Shown: positions 6,789 through 13,025 of the stretch, piece after piece | Layout of the letters: each line of letters starts with the position of its first letter | How positions within the stretch are numbered: the first letter of the stretch is position 1 | Origin: Hyphomicrobiales bacterium | GTDB lineage: Bacteria; Pseudomonadota; Alphaproteobacteria; Rhizobiales; Xanthobacteraceae | DNA length: 13,608 nt | Reading direction: 5' to 3' | NCBI GenBank assembly: GCA_017304505.1 | Contig: JAFKKQ010000053.1 | Location: forward strand, 1 to 13,608 | Notes under the pieces: model-generated | The model's database searches: none | What the model saw: only the letters and a program-made list of their open reading frames with translations | What the model was told of the DNA's origin: nothing | Position numbers and translations under genes: made by a program

Positions 6789-7676
6789 ATGGCCAAGAAA
6801 CCCACCACGAAACCCACCGAGAAACCGACCGGGAAGCCCGCCGACGCGCCTTCGCTCGGCGACCTCCGTAAGGAAATCGATCGCATCGACGAGACGATGC
6901 ATCGGCTCCTGATGGAGCGCGGCGACATCATTGACCGGCTCATCAGGGTCAAGAAGACCCAGGAGTCGGGCTCGGCGTTTCGTCCGGCCCGCGAGGCCGA
7001 CATGATGCGCCGCCTGGTGCAGCGCCATCATGGCATCCTGCCGCTCGACACCGCCGAAAGCATCTGGCGGGTCATCATCGCCACGTTCACCCATGTGCAG
7101 GCGCCGTTCTCGGTCCATGCCGACCTGTCGGCCGGCGACGCACCGATGCGCGACAGCGCACGCTTCCATTTCGGCTTCACCGTGCCGTTCGTGCCGCACA
7201 TGGGTGCGGCCGGCGTGGTCGAAGCGGTGTCGGAATCCAAGGGCGACCTCGGGCTGGTCCCCGCCTTCGCCACCGGCCGGGGCGCGGCGTGGTGGACCGC
7301 CCTGGAGTTCGAGAGCGCGCCGAAGATCATCGCCCGCCTGCCCTTCATCGACCGCCCGGACCATCCGGCCCCGCTCAATGTGTTTGTGGTGTCGCGCGCC
7401 GCCGCCGACGCGATGGTCACCGAGGTCGAAACCTGGAGTGTCCGGGTGTCCGGCTGGGGCGCTTCCGCGGCGGCGGCCGTCGCCGCCCTGACCGAAACCA
7501 TCGCGGTGCCCGACAGCGCCTTTGACGGCGCCGCCCTCCTGGTGTCCGTGCCCCCTGGCGGCAAGCTCGCCGACGTCACCCGCGCCCTGGTCGATGCCGG
7601 CGCCTCCGTCCGCTCCACGGCCCTCGTCGGAAGCCACGCGACCCGCTACAAGGTTCCTGCCAACAAGGGCGCCTAG
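6789..7676 (+). CDS. Chorismate mutase (AroQ type) with long C-terminal region
   Basis: 295 residues. After a Lys/Pro/Thr-rich head (residues 2-17) comes an AroQ-type chorismate mutase domain (about 22-104). Residues matching the E. coli active site can be placed: Arg27 (R11), Arg44 (R28) and Lys55 (K39), with identical spacing, and Arg68-Glu69 (R51-E52). It converts chorismate to prephenate. The remaining 190 residues resemble the order of a prephenate dehydratase domain, with a GDLGLVPAF stretch, a VFVVSR strand and an ACT-like end. They lack the substrate-binding TRF motif and the usual GTFS start, so dehydratase activity is unlikely. AAGGG at 6776-6780 is a good ribosome site. It is the first gene before hisC-tyrA, with a 178-base gap. 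Possible roles for the tail are allosteric control or partner binding (inference). Confidence 0.9.
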   Translation: MAKKPTTKPTEKPTGKPADAPSLGDLRKEIDRIDETMHRLLMERGDIIDRLIRVKKTQESGSAFRPAREADMMRRLVQRHHGILPLDTAESIWRVIIATFTHVQAPFSVHADLSAGDAPMRDSARFHFGFTVPFVPHMGAAGVVEAVSESKGDLGLVPAFATGRGAAWWTALEFESAPKIIARLPFIDRPDHPAPLNVFVVSRAAADAMVTEVETWSVRVSGWGASAAAAVAALTETIAVPDSAFDGAALLVSVPPGGKLADVTRALVDAGASVRSTALVGSHATRYKVPANKGA

Positions 7677-7729
7677 AGACCCCCCAAAACCACCCAGGGG
7701 ACACTTCAAAGCGCCGCCAGACGTGTCGT

Positions 7730-7748
7730 CGCCTGCTCAAAGCAGGCG
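7730..7748. repeat. 8-bp hairpin after chorismate mutase
   Basis: CGCCTGCT (7730-7737) pairs perfectly with AGCAGGCG (7741-7748) around CAA. It lies 54 bases after the stop and is not followed by T residues, so it may be an RNA-processing or stabilising hairpin, or a weak attenuator between chorismate mutase and hisC, rather than a terminator. Confidence 0.4.
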
Positions 7749-7808
7749 GCCCAGGAACCACCCGTTGCGGAAACCACCCCGTTGCCCAAACCGCACCGAC
7801 CGTGGTGA

Positions 7809-7840
7809 CTGGGTGCCCCGCTCGCGTGGGCATGACGAGC
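7809..7840. repeat. REP-type palindrome remnant upstream of hisC
   Basis: The stretch around TGCCC (7814-7818) and GGGCATGACGAGC (7828-7840) forms an imperfect stem. It resembles the short intergenic REP-type repeats ending in ATGACG that are frequent in alphaproteobacteria, and another in this window ends in the same bases (12942-12947). It directly precedes the hisC ribosome site. Confidence 0.35.
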
Positions 7841-7854
7841 CCTAAGGAACGAGA

Positions 7855-9039
7855 ATGACCGCGACCCGCCCTGAACCACGCCCCGGTGTGCTTGCCATCG
7901 ACGCCTACGTCCCCGGCAAGAGCAGCGCCCCCGGCGTCGAGAAGATCTACAAGCTGTCGTCCAACGAGACGCCGCTCGGCCCGAGCCCGAAGGCGGCCAC
8001 GGCCTATGCCGCCGTGGGGCGGCATCTGGAGGATTATCCGGACGGCTCGGCCTCGGAATTGCGCGAGGCGATCGGCCGCGTGTTCGGGCTCGACCCCGCG
8101 CGCATCGTCTGTGGCGCGGGCTCGGACGACCTGCTCAACCTGATCGCGCGGGCCTATCTCGCCGACGGCGACGAGGCGATCCACACCACGCACGGCTTCC
8201 TGGTCTATCCGATCGCGACGCTCGGCACCGGCGCCAAGCCCGTGGAAGCGCCGGAAACGGATTACACCGCCGACGTCGACGCGATCCTTGCGCGTGTCAC
8301 GCCGAAGACCAAAGTCGTCTTCCTTGCCAACCCGAACAACCCGACCGGCACCTACCTGCCGTTCGACGAGGTCAAGCGCACGCCGAAGACCAAAGTCGTC
8401 TTCCTTGCCAACCCGAACAACCCGACCGGCACCTACCTGCCGTTCGACGAGGTCAAGCGGCTGCACAAGGGCCTGCCTCCGAACGTGCTGTTCGTGCTCG
8501 ACGCGGCCTATGCCGAATACGTCCGGCGCAACGACTACGAGGCGGGGCTTGAGCTGGTCGCGACCAGCGACAACGTCGTGATGACGCGCACCTTCTCCAA
8601 GATCCACGGCCTCGCGGCGCTGCGGCTCGGCTGGATGGTCGGACCGGCGCATGTGATCGACGCCATCAACCGCATCCGCGGGCCGTTCAACGTCAACAGC
8701 GCGGCCATCGCGGCGGGCGTCGCGGCCATCGAGGACACCGCGCACCAGGAACGATCGCGCGAGCACAATTCCAAATGGCTCACGTGGCTGACCGAGGAGA
8801 TCGGCAAGCTCGGCCTCAAGGTGACGCCGAGCGTGGCGAATTTCTTGCTGATTCATTTCCCGCAGGACAAGGGCCGCACCGCGGCCGACGCCAACGCCTC
8901 CCTGATGAAGCGCGGACTGATCCTGCGGCAGGTCGGCGCCTACAAGCTGCCGAATGCTTTGCGCATGTCGGTCGGCACCGAGGAGGCCAACCGCCTGGTG
9001 GTGCAGGCGCTGGCGGAATTCCTGGAGAACGCGAAGTGA
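7855..9039 (+). CDS. hisC: HisC-family histidinol-phosphate/aromatic aminotransferase with internal tandem duplication
   Basis: 394 residues; without the duplication it would be 367, the usual length. It is a fold-type I PLP aminotransferase. Visible are [11 protein letters not shown] (35-45), Asp216 in DAAYAEY, which contacts the pyridine nitrogen, the Schiff-base Lys249 in TFSKIHGLA, Arg257 in RLGWM, and the carboxylate-binding Arg370 in LRMSVGT. Residues 149-175 are repeated exactly as 176-202, so the NPNNPTG loop occurs at 159-165 and 186-192. The enzyme makes histidinol phosphate from imidazole acetol phosphate. Its place between chorismate mutase and tyrA suggests it also, or mainly, transaminates aromatic keto acids such as phenylpyruvate or hydroxyphenylpyruvate. 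The start at 7855 has AAGGA 6-10 bases upstream. Whether the enlarged protein still folds is uncertain, since the extra segment repeats a core strand and loop. Confidence 0.93.
   Translation: MTATRPEPRPGVLAIDAYVPGKSSAPGVEKIYKLSSNETPLGPSPKAATAYAAVGRHLEDYPDGSASELREAIGRVFGLDPARIVCGAGSDDLLNLIARAYLADGDEAIHTTHGFLVYPIATLGTGAKPVEAPETDYTADVDAILARVTPKTKVVFLANPNNPTGTYLPFDEVKRTPKTKVVFLANPNNPTGTYLPFDEVKRLHKGLPPNVLFVLDAAYAEYVRRNDYEAGLELVATSDNVVMTRTFSKIHGLAALRLGWMVGPAHVIDAINRIRGPFNVNSAAIAAGVAAIEDTAHQERSREHNSKWLTWLTEEIGKLGLKVTPSVANFLLIHFPQDKGRTAADANASLMKRGLILRQVGAYKLPNALRMSVGTEEANRLVVQALAEFLENAK
8298..8459 (+). repeat. Exact 81-bp tandem duplication inside hisC
   Basis: Bases 8298-8378 and 8379-8459 are identical over 81 bases, directly adjacent and in frame. 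The next base (8460, g) and the base before (8297, t) break the pattern. The unit encodes 27 residues from the Thr before [11 protein letters not shown] to DEVKR. No synonymous change separates the copies, so the event is very recent or is an assembly artefact. Confidence 0.97.
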
Positions 9040-10010
9040 CACCGCTGCAACAGCCCCTGTTCAACCGGCTGGCGCTGATCGGCTTCGGCCTGATCGGCGG
9101 CTCGATCGCGCGCGCGGCACGGGCGCAAGGCGCGGTGCGCTCCATCATCGCCACCGCGCGCTCGCCGCAAACCCGCAAGCGCGTCGCCGAACTGGGCATC
9201 GTCGATCAGGTGGTGGAGACCAACGCCGCCGCGGTCGAAGGCGCCGACCTCGTTATCGCCTGCGTCCCGGTCGGCGCTTGCGGCGCGGTCGCCAAGGAGA
9301 TCGGCCCGCACCTGAGCAAGGGCGCCATCGTCTCCGACGTCGGCTCGGTCAAGGGCTCGGTGCTGCGCGATATGGCCCCTCACCTGCCGGCGGGCGTGCA
9401 TTTCGTCCCCGCCCACCCGGTCGCCGGGACCGAGGATTCCGGCCCCGATGCAGGCTTCGCCGAATTGTTCGTCAACCGCTGGTGCATCCTCACGCCGCCA
9501 CCCGATGCCGACAAAGCGGCGGTCGAGAAACTCAAGACGTTCTGGAGCCATCTCGGCGCCAACGTCGAATGCATGCCCGCCGCCCACCACGACCTGGTGC
9601 TCGGCATCACCAGCCACTTGCCGCACCTGATCGCCTACACCATCGTCGGCACCGCCGACGAACTGAGCAGCGTCACCCGCTCCGAAGTGCTGAAGTTCTC
9701 CGCCGGCGGCTTCCGCGACTTCACCCGCATCGCGGCCTCCGACCCGACCATGTGGCGCGACGTGTTCCTCGCCAACAAGGACGCGGTGCTGGAGATGCTC
9801 GGCCGCTTCAACGAAGACCTCGCGGCGCTGACCCGCGCGATGCGCTCGGGCGACGGCCAGACGCTGTTCGACCATTTCGCCAGGACGCGCGCCATTCGAC
9901 GCGGCATCGTCGAGATCGGCCAGGACTCGCCCGCGCCGGATTTCGGCCGCAGGCAGCCGACGCTGCCGGCCGAGCCGCTGCCGCGACCCTACGCCGCCGA
10001 CAACGAGTAG
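9036..10010 (+). CDS. tyrA: Prephenate/arogenate dehydrogenase
   Basis: 324 residues from a GTG at 9036 that overlaps the hisC stop in the sequence GTGA. GGAG at 9024-9027 supports this start and implies translational coupling. The N-terminal Rossmann domain has GFGLIGGS at residues 16-23. DVGSVKG is at 101-107, and the catalytic His127 lies in [10 protein letters not shown]. The alpha-helical C-terminal half contains SHLPH (193-197) and [11 protein letters not shown] (230-240), where Arg231 is placed to bind substrate. It oxidatively decarboxylates prephenate or arogenate towards tyrosine. There is no ACT domain; the protein ends in a short Pro-rich tail. Whether NAD or NADP is used, and whether arogenate is accepted, cannot be fixed by eye. 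The gene is the last of the block and is convergent with the DUF3551 gene five bases away. Confidence 0.93.
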   Translation: MTPLQQPLFNRLALIGFGLIGGSIARAARAQGAVRSIIATARSPQTRKRVAELGIVDQVVETNAAAVEGADLVIACVPVGACGAVAKEIGPHLSKGAIVSDVGSVKGSVLRDMAPHLPAGVHFVPAHPVAGTEDSGPDAGFAELFVNRWCILTPPPDADKAAVEKLKTFWSHLGANVECMPAAHHDLVLGITSHLPHLIAYTIVGTADELSSVTRSEVLKFSAGGFRDFTRIAASDPTMWRDVFLANKDAVLEMLGRFNEDLAALTRAMRSGDGQTLFDHFARTRAIRRGIVEIGQDSPAPDFGRRQPTLPAEPLPRPYAADNE

Positions 10011-10015
10011 GCCGT

Positions 10016-10285
10016 TCAGTGTCGCGCGTGTGACGCACGGTGCGCGGCGGGCTTTGCGGCCGCGTCAGGCGCCTGATGATACGCCGGATGATACTTGGCG
10101 TTGCGCACGCACATCGCCGAGATTGTCTTGGCGACCTCGGCGCACTCTTCATGCGTGGCGAAGGTACAATTCCGGGTGAACGGATCAAGCTCCGTGCACC
10201 ACGGGAAATCCTCCGCATGAAGCGGCTGCGCCGTCATGGTGAACACAACAAACACCACCCCGACCCCTGCAAACCATTTCCCCAT
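10016..10285 (-). CDS. DUF3551 small secreted cysteine-containing protein
   Basis: 89 residues. A signal peptide is evident (hydrophobic residues 4-18, cleavage after about LHA-24). The mature part begins EDFPWC and has four cysteines (30, 40, 48, 59) in the arrangement PWC...NCTF...EEC...CVRN, which matches the DUF3551 family common in Bradyrhizobium-like bacteria. Two periplasmic disulfides are likely. The C-terminal 25 residues are rich in His and Ala. The ATG at 10285 has a strong GGAGG site five bases upstream, good evidence that this small gene is real. It follows the DUF2125 gene by 38 bases on the same strand and may be co-transcribed with it. The function is unknown. Confidence 0.82.
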   Translation of the reverse strand: MGKWFAGVGVVFVVFTMTAQPLHAEDFPWCTELDPFTRNCTFATHEECAEVAKTISAMCVRNAKYHPAYHQAPDAAAKPAAHRASHARH

Positions 10286-10323
10286 CGCGGCCTCCCGGCA
10301 GCACCCCGCATGTCACCTTGCGA

Positions 10324-11451
10324 TCAGAACAGCGACGGAACAACACCGATCTTCAACGGACCGAGCGACACCAGCCCGTCATCGAACCGCAGCGGCAGGA
10401 TCACCGCGCGGCGGCCTTCGAGCTGGGTCGGCTGGCCCATGACGTTGATGCCGGCGACAAGAGCCGGTCCGGCGTTGCGCCGCGCCATGTTGCCCAGCCC
10501 CGGCATGATGCGGTCGAGCCGGTTGAACGTTTCGTTGAGCTGCGGCGACGCCTGCTCCTGCGACAGCAGCCGGTCGAGGCCAAGCGCCGGCAGCAGCGCC
10601 TCCAGGTTGGCCACAGTGAGACGCAGTTCGCCGTTGAGGCGACCGGCCGGCGAAAGCCCGAGCGTGCCGTCGGCGACCGCAAGGGTGTCGCGCTGCTGCA
10701 CCCGCGCCTTGGTGATCTCGATGCGACCGCCCGCGGCCTGGAACGCGCGCAAGCGCGCCGGCCAGGGCCTGGGCGAAAGGTCCGCGAGCCCGCGCAGCAC
10801 CGCGGTGATGTCGGCATCGACGGGAATCGCCGCAGCCTGATGCCATGCGGGCGCGGTCGCGGCTGCAAGCTTGAGCACCATTTCGATCACCGGGTGATCT
10901 TCGACCGTGCCGGAGACTATGCGGCCGTCGAGATCGAATCGCTCCGCCTTGAACACGGCCTCGCCGCCCGCCGCGCGAGCGACCACCGGCCCCTCGACCT
11001 GGATCGAGGCGCTTTCCGGCGACGTCGGCAGGCCGCGCAGTTGGGCTTCGGCGTGCCGCCAGTTGGCAGCAATCGTTGACGCCCCGCCCGGCTCGGAAAC
11101 CACGAACGGACTGCCGAACTCGGTGGTCAGCACCGTCGGCTGCCAGACGCTGGCCGAGACCCGCATGTCCTTGGTCTTGACGGCGAGCGGCGGCTGGTTC
11201 GATTTCAACTCGGCGCCGGCATCGGCACAATGCACCGTCAGCCCGAAGGGAAAGCCACCAATGGCCAGCGACGCGCAGGTGTAGACCCGCCCGGCCGCCG
11301 CTTCGCGGGCCTTCCAGCCGTCGATGGTTTGCTCGGCGACACCCGCGCCGTAATGCCAGAGCGCGGACCATGCTCCGGCGCCGACGACCAGCAGCACGAT
11401 CAGGATCAGCGGCCAGCGTCGGCTTCGACGGGTAAGATTTTGCTGGGGCAT
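10324..11451 (-). CDS. DUF2125 domain-containing membrane-anchored protein
   Basis: 375 residues. A basic start (RRSRRW) is followed by one transmembrane segment at about 13-33, so most of the protein should face the periplasm, anchored in the inner membrane. The family pattern is clear after it: AAAGRVYTCASLAIGGFPFGLTV with Cys59 and Cys75, then many beta-rich repeats of hydrophobic strands. DUF2125 proteins are typical of alphaproteobacteria. Their large beta-rich region is reminiscent of AsmA-like envelope proteins, but the function is not established. The ATG at 11451 lies just before the hydrophobic segment; no clear ribosome site was found. It is divergent from the ChaC-like gene across 158 bases. 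Confidence 0.85.
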   Translation of the reverse strand: MPQQNLTRRSRRWPLILIVLLVVGAGAWSALWHYGAGVAEQTIDGWKAREAAAGRVYTCASLAIGGFPFGLTVHCADAGAELKSNQPPLAVKTKDMRVSASVWQPTVLTTEFGSPFVVSEPGGASTIAANWRHAEAQLRGLPTSPESASIQVEGPVVARAAGGEAVFKAERFDLDGRIVSGTVEDHPVIEMVLKLAAATAPAWHQAAAIPVDADITAVLRGLADLSPRPWPARLRAFQAAGGRIEITKARVQQRDTLAVADGTLGLSPAGRLNGELRLTVANLEALLPALGLDRLLSQEQASPQLNETFNRLDRIMPGLGNMARRNAGPALVAGINVMGQPTQLEGRRAVILPLRFDDGLVSLGPLKIGVVPSLF

Positions 11452-11609
11452 CCGTGCTGTGAAACCGCTGAATGCGGCGTTTCAAAGGTTGTGCGGTTTT
11501 CCGCAGGCGGCGCAGCGATCCAGGCGGTTGCCGGCCGGCGCGACGCCTGCCCGGCGAAGCCTCCGCTTAAACCGATTCGCCGCGAATCCGCGACCCCCAC
11601 CCCGCTGCC
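11452..11609. other. Divergent intergenic region DUF2125 / ChaC-like
   Basis: This 158-base region must contain promoters for both flanking genes. The only clear structure is a 6-bp palindrome GATTCG-CCG-CGAATC at 11574-11588, a possible operator. No convincing -35/-10 pair was found on either strand. Confidence 0.3.
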
Positions 11610-11657
11610 GTGAATGCCGCCGAAAATGTTGCTATGAACGTTGCAATGAACGCCGCC
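11610..11657 (+). repeat. Four degenerate 12-base repeats at the gene start
   Basis: Four consecutive 12-base units at 11610, 11622, 11634 and 11646 encode MNAA, ENVA, MNVA and MNAA. Units one, three and four begin with a usable start codon (GTG, ATG, ATG). The last unit differs from the first at two positions only. Confidence 0.7.
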
Positions 11658-12278
11658 CTGAATCCCGACATCGACCGCGCCACCGAGGACCTCTGGGTGT
11701 TCGGCTATGGTTCGCTGATCTGGCGGCCGGGGTTTGAATACGCCGAGCGGATTCCTGCGCATATCGTCGGAATGCATCGCTCGCTCTGCATCTATTCGTT
11801 CGACCACCGCGGCACGCCGGAGCGGCCCGGACTTGTGCTGGGCCTGGACTTCGGCGGTGCCTGCCGCGGCATCGCCTATCGTGTGGCGGCCAGGCGGCGC
11901 GCCGCAACGCTCGCCTATCTCCGCGAGCGCGAGCAGACCACGGCCGTGTATCGCGAACTGATGCGCGGAGTTTATCTCGACGGGCAACCGATGCGCCGCG
12001 TCGATGCGCTGTGCTACGTGGTGGACCGTGGCCACCCGCAATACGCCGGGCGTCTCACCCACGACCGGCAACTGCGCATCGTGCGGCAGGGTTTCGGGCG
12101 ATCGGGCAACAACCGCGATTATGTGATCGAGACCGCCAAGGCGCTGGAAGCGCTCAACATCGTCGATCACGATCTGCAGGTCCTGGCCGAGCGGCTGAAG
12201 GGATTGGCGCCGGTTTCGCACGATGGCCTCCATCGCGGTGCGTTTTCTTCGCCGCGGCCGGCAATGGAACCGGATTAA
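11610..12278 (+). CDS. ChaC-like gamma-glutamylcyclotransferase
   Basis: Up to 222 residues. The fold signature VFGYGSLIW lies at 30-38 (glycine loop YGSL, 33-36). A conserved acidic position follows in YLREREQTTAVY, where Glu108 is the likely catalytic base, and the C-terminal part has YAGRLTHDRQLRIVRQGFGRSGNNRDYV as in ChaC proteins. These enzymes act in the cytosol and release 5-oxoproline from gamma-glutamyl peptides, in ChaC proteins from glutathione. The start is uncertain: the GTG at 11610 gives the longest form, with ATGs at 11634 and 11646 also possible. All lie in a run of 12-base repeats and none has a good ribosome site. The catalytic domain is complete with any of them. Confidence 0.87.
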   Translation: MNAAENVAMNVAMNAALNPDIDRATEDLWVFGYGSLIWRPGFEYAERIPAHIVGMHRSLCIYSFDHRGTPERPGLVLGLDFGGACRGIAYRVAARRRAATLAYLREREQTTAVYRELMRGVYLDGQPMRRVDALCYVVDRGHPQYAGRLTHDRQLRIVRQGFGRSGNNRDYVIETAKALEALNIVDHDLQVLAERLKGLAPVSHDGLHRGAFSSPRPAMEPD

Positions 12279-12328
12279 ACGCGGGAACCGAACGCGATCG
12301 TTGACGAAATTGATCGCCGCTGCATACC

Positions 12329-12354
12329 GGAACGAAGCGCGTGCGTTGCGGGTT
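12329..12354 (+). promoter_or_regulatory. Possible EcfG-type stress promoter of the DUF1236 gene
   Basis: GGAAC at 12329-12333 is followed after 17 bases by GGTT (12351-12354), one base from the general-stress sigma consensus GGAAC-N16/17-CGTT of alphaproteobacteria. It ends 43 bases before the start codon. One mismatch and the lack of a second example make this tentative. Confidence 0.25.
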
Positions 12355-12397
12355 GTCCCTCCATGCCGAGGGCTGATCAACAACGGAGCGCATTCGT

Positions 12398-12817
12398 ATG
12401 AGGACCAAAGCTCTTACCCTGTCGATTCTTCTGACGGCACTGGCGTTGCCGGTCGGCGCGCAAGCGCAAGGCACCTTGCAGGGCGCGGCGGAAGGCGCGC
12501 ACGAAGGCGGCCGCGCGGCAGGCCCTGTGGGCGCCATTGTCGGCGGCGCTGTCGGCGCGGCAACCGGAACAGTCGAGGGCATCCTTGGCATCGACGACCG
12601 CCCGCGCTTCCGCGAATACGTCGTCCGCGAGCACCGGCCGTCGTATCATTACAGCCGCGCGGTTCGTGTCGGCACCGTGCTTCCGGAGCGCGGCGTGGTG
12701 TATTACGACGTCCCGGCCGAATATCACGTCCGTCCGGGCTATCGGTACACGATCGTGAACGATCGCCCCGTCATCGTCGAGGCGCGCACGCGGCGCATCG
12801 TCGAAGTGATCGACTAG
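12398..12817 (+). CDS. DUF1236 domain-containing secreted protein
   Basis: 139 residues. A signal peptide of about 23 residues ends AQA-QG. Residues 38-64 are a Gly/Ala-rich stretch (GPVGAIVGGAVGAATG), like a glycine zipper that may associate with membranes. The C-terminal block 88-138, with VRVGTVLPERGVVYYDVP and YRYTIVNDRPVIVE, fits DUF1236, a family of small exported proteins abundant in Bradyrhizobium relatives, with no known function. The ATG at 12398 has GGAG nine bases upstream. The gene stands alone, with a REP-type palindrome and a terminator behind it. Confidence 0.85.
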   Translation: MRTKALTLSILLTALALPVGAQAQGTLQGAAEGAHEGGRAAGPVGAIVGGAVGAATGTVEGILGIDDRPRFREYVVREHRPSYHYSRAVRVGTVLPERGVVYYDVPAEYHVRPGYRYTIVNDRPVIVEARTRRIVEVID

Positions 12818-12833
12818 AATTTTTCTCACTCGT

Positions 12834-12947
12834 CGTCATGCGCGGACTTGATCCGCGCACCTATCGTCTTCGAAAAATGGATGGATTGCCGGGTCATAGG
12901 CGAGCGAAGCGACGCCGTTCTTCGAACGACTATGCCCGGCAATGACG
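12834..12947. repeat. REP-type composite palindrome
   Basis: The element is bounded by CGTCAT (12834-12839) and ATGACG (12942-12947). Inside are a perfect 8-bp hairpin TGCGCGGA/TCCGCGCA (12839-12859) and a longer stem TTGCCGGG-T-CATAG (12886-12899) with CTATGCCCGGCAA (12930-12942). Within that stem is a small CGTTC/GAACG hairpin (12916-12928). Elements of this look, with TTGCCGGG...CCCGGCAATGACG, are from memory very common between genes in Bradyrhizobium-like genomes. It sits between two convergent genes, the usual place. Confidence 0.75.
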
Positions 12948-12955
12948 CCACATAG

Positions 12956-12989
12956 AGAAACGGCCCCATCTGTCGGGGCCGTTTCTTTT
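12956..12989. terminator. Strong bidirectional intrinsic terminator
   Basis: AGAAACGGCCCC (12956-12967) pairs perfectly with GGGGCCGTTTCT (12975-12986) around a 7-base loop and is followed by TTT (12987-12989) on the plus strand. On the minus strand it ends in TTTCTCT. It can stop transcription from both the DUF1236 gene and the convergent plsC gene. Confidence 0.88.
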
Positions 12990-13025
12990 GAACGCAGGTC
13001 GCGGAGCGCGTCGCGACAAAAGCGG

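Noticed and set aside
7756..7787. Imperfect direct repeat of AACCACCC-GTTGC type
   Set aside because: Two units of about 15 bases in low-complexity C-rich sequence are too little to support a function.
7832..7858. Eight-codon open frame ending in ATGA at the hisC start
   Set aside because: It could be a leader peptide, but it has no ribosome site, no run of regulatory amino-acid codons, and its start lies in a repeat-like palindrome. It is probably chance.
8775..9035. Upstream extension of the tyrA reading frame into hisC
   Set aside because: The extension overlaps hisC and is Arg/Gly/Pro-rich. The GTG at 9036 with GGAG upstream and the usual MTPLQQP-type start just before the Rossmann motif fit tyrA.
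7576..9042. Long open frame on the minus strand opposite hisC
   Set aside because: Composition is biased, there are no family motifs, and it even mirrors the hisC duplication as a repeated stretch. It is a shadow of hisC.
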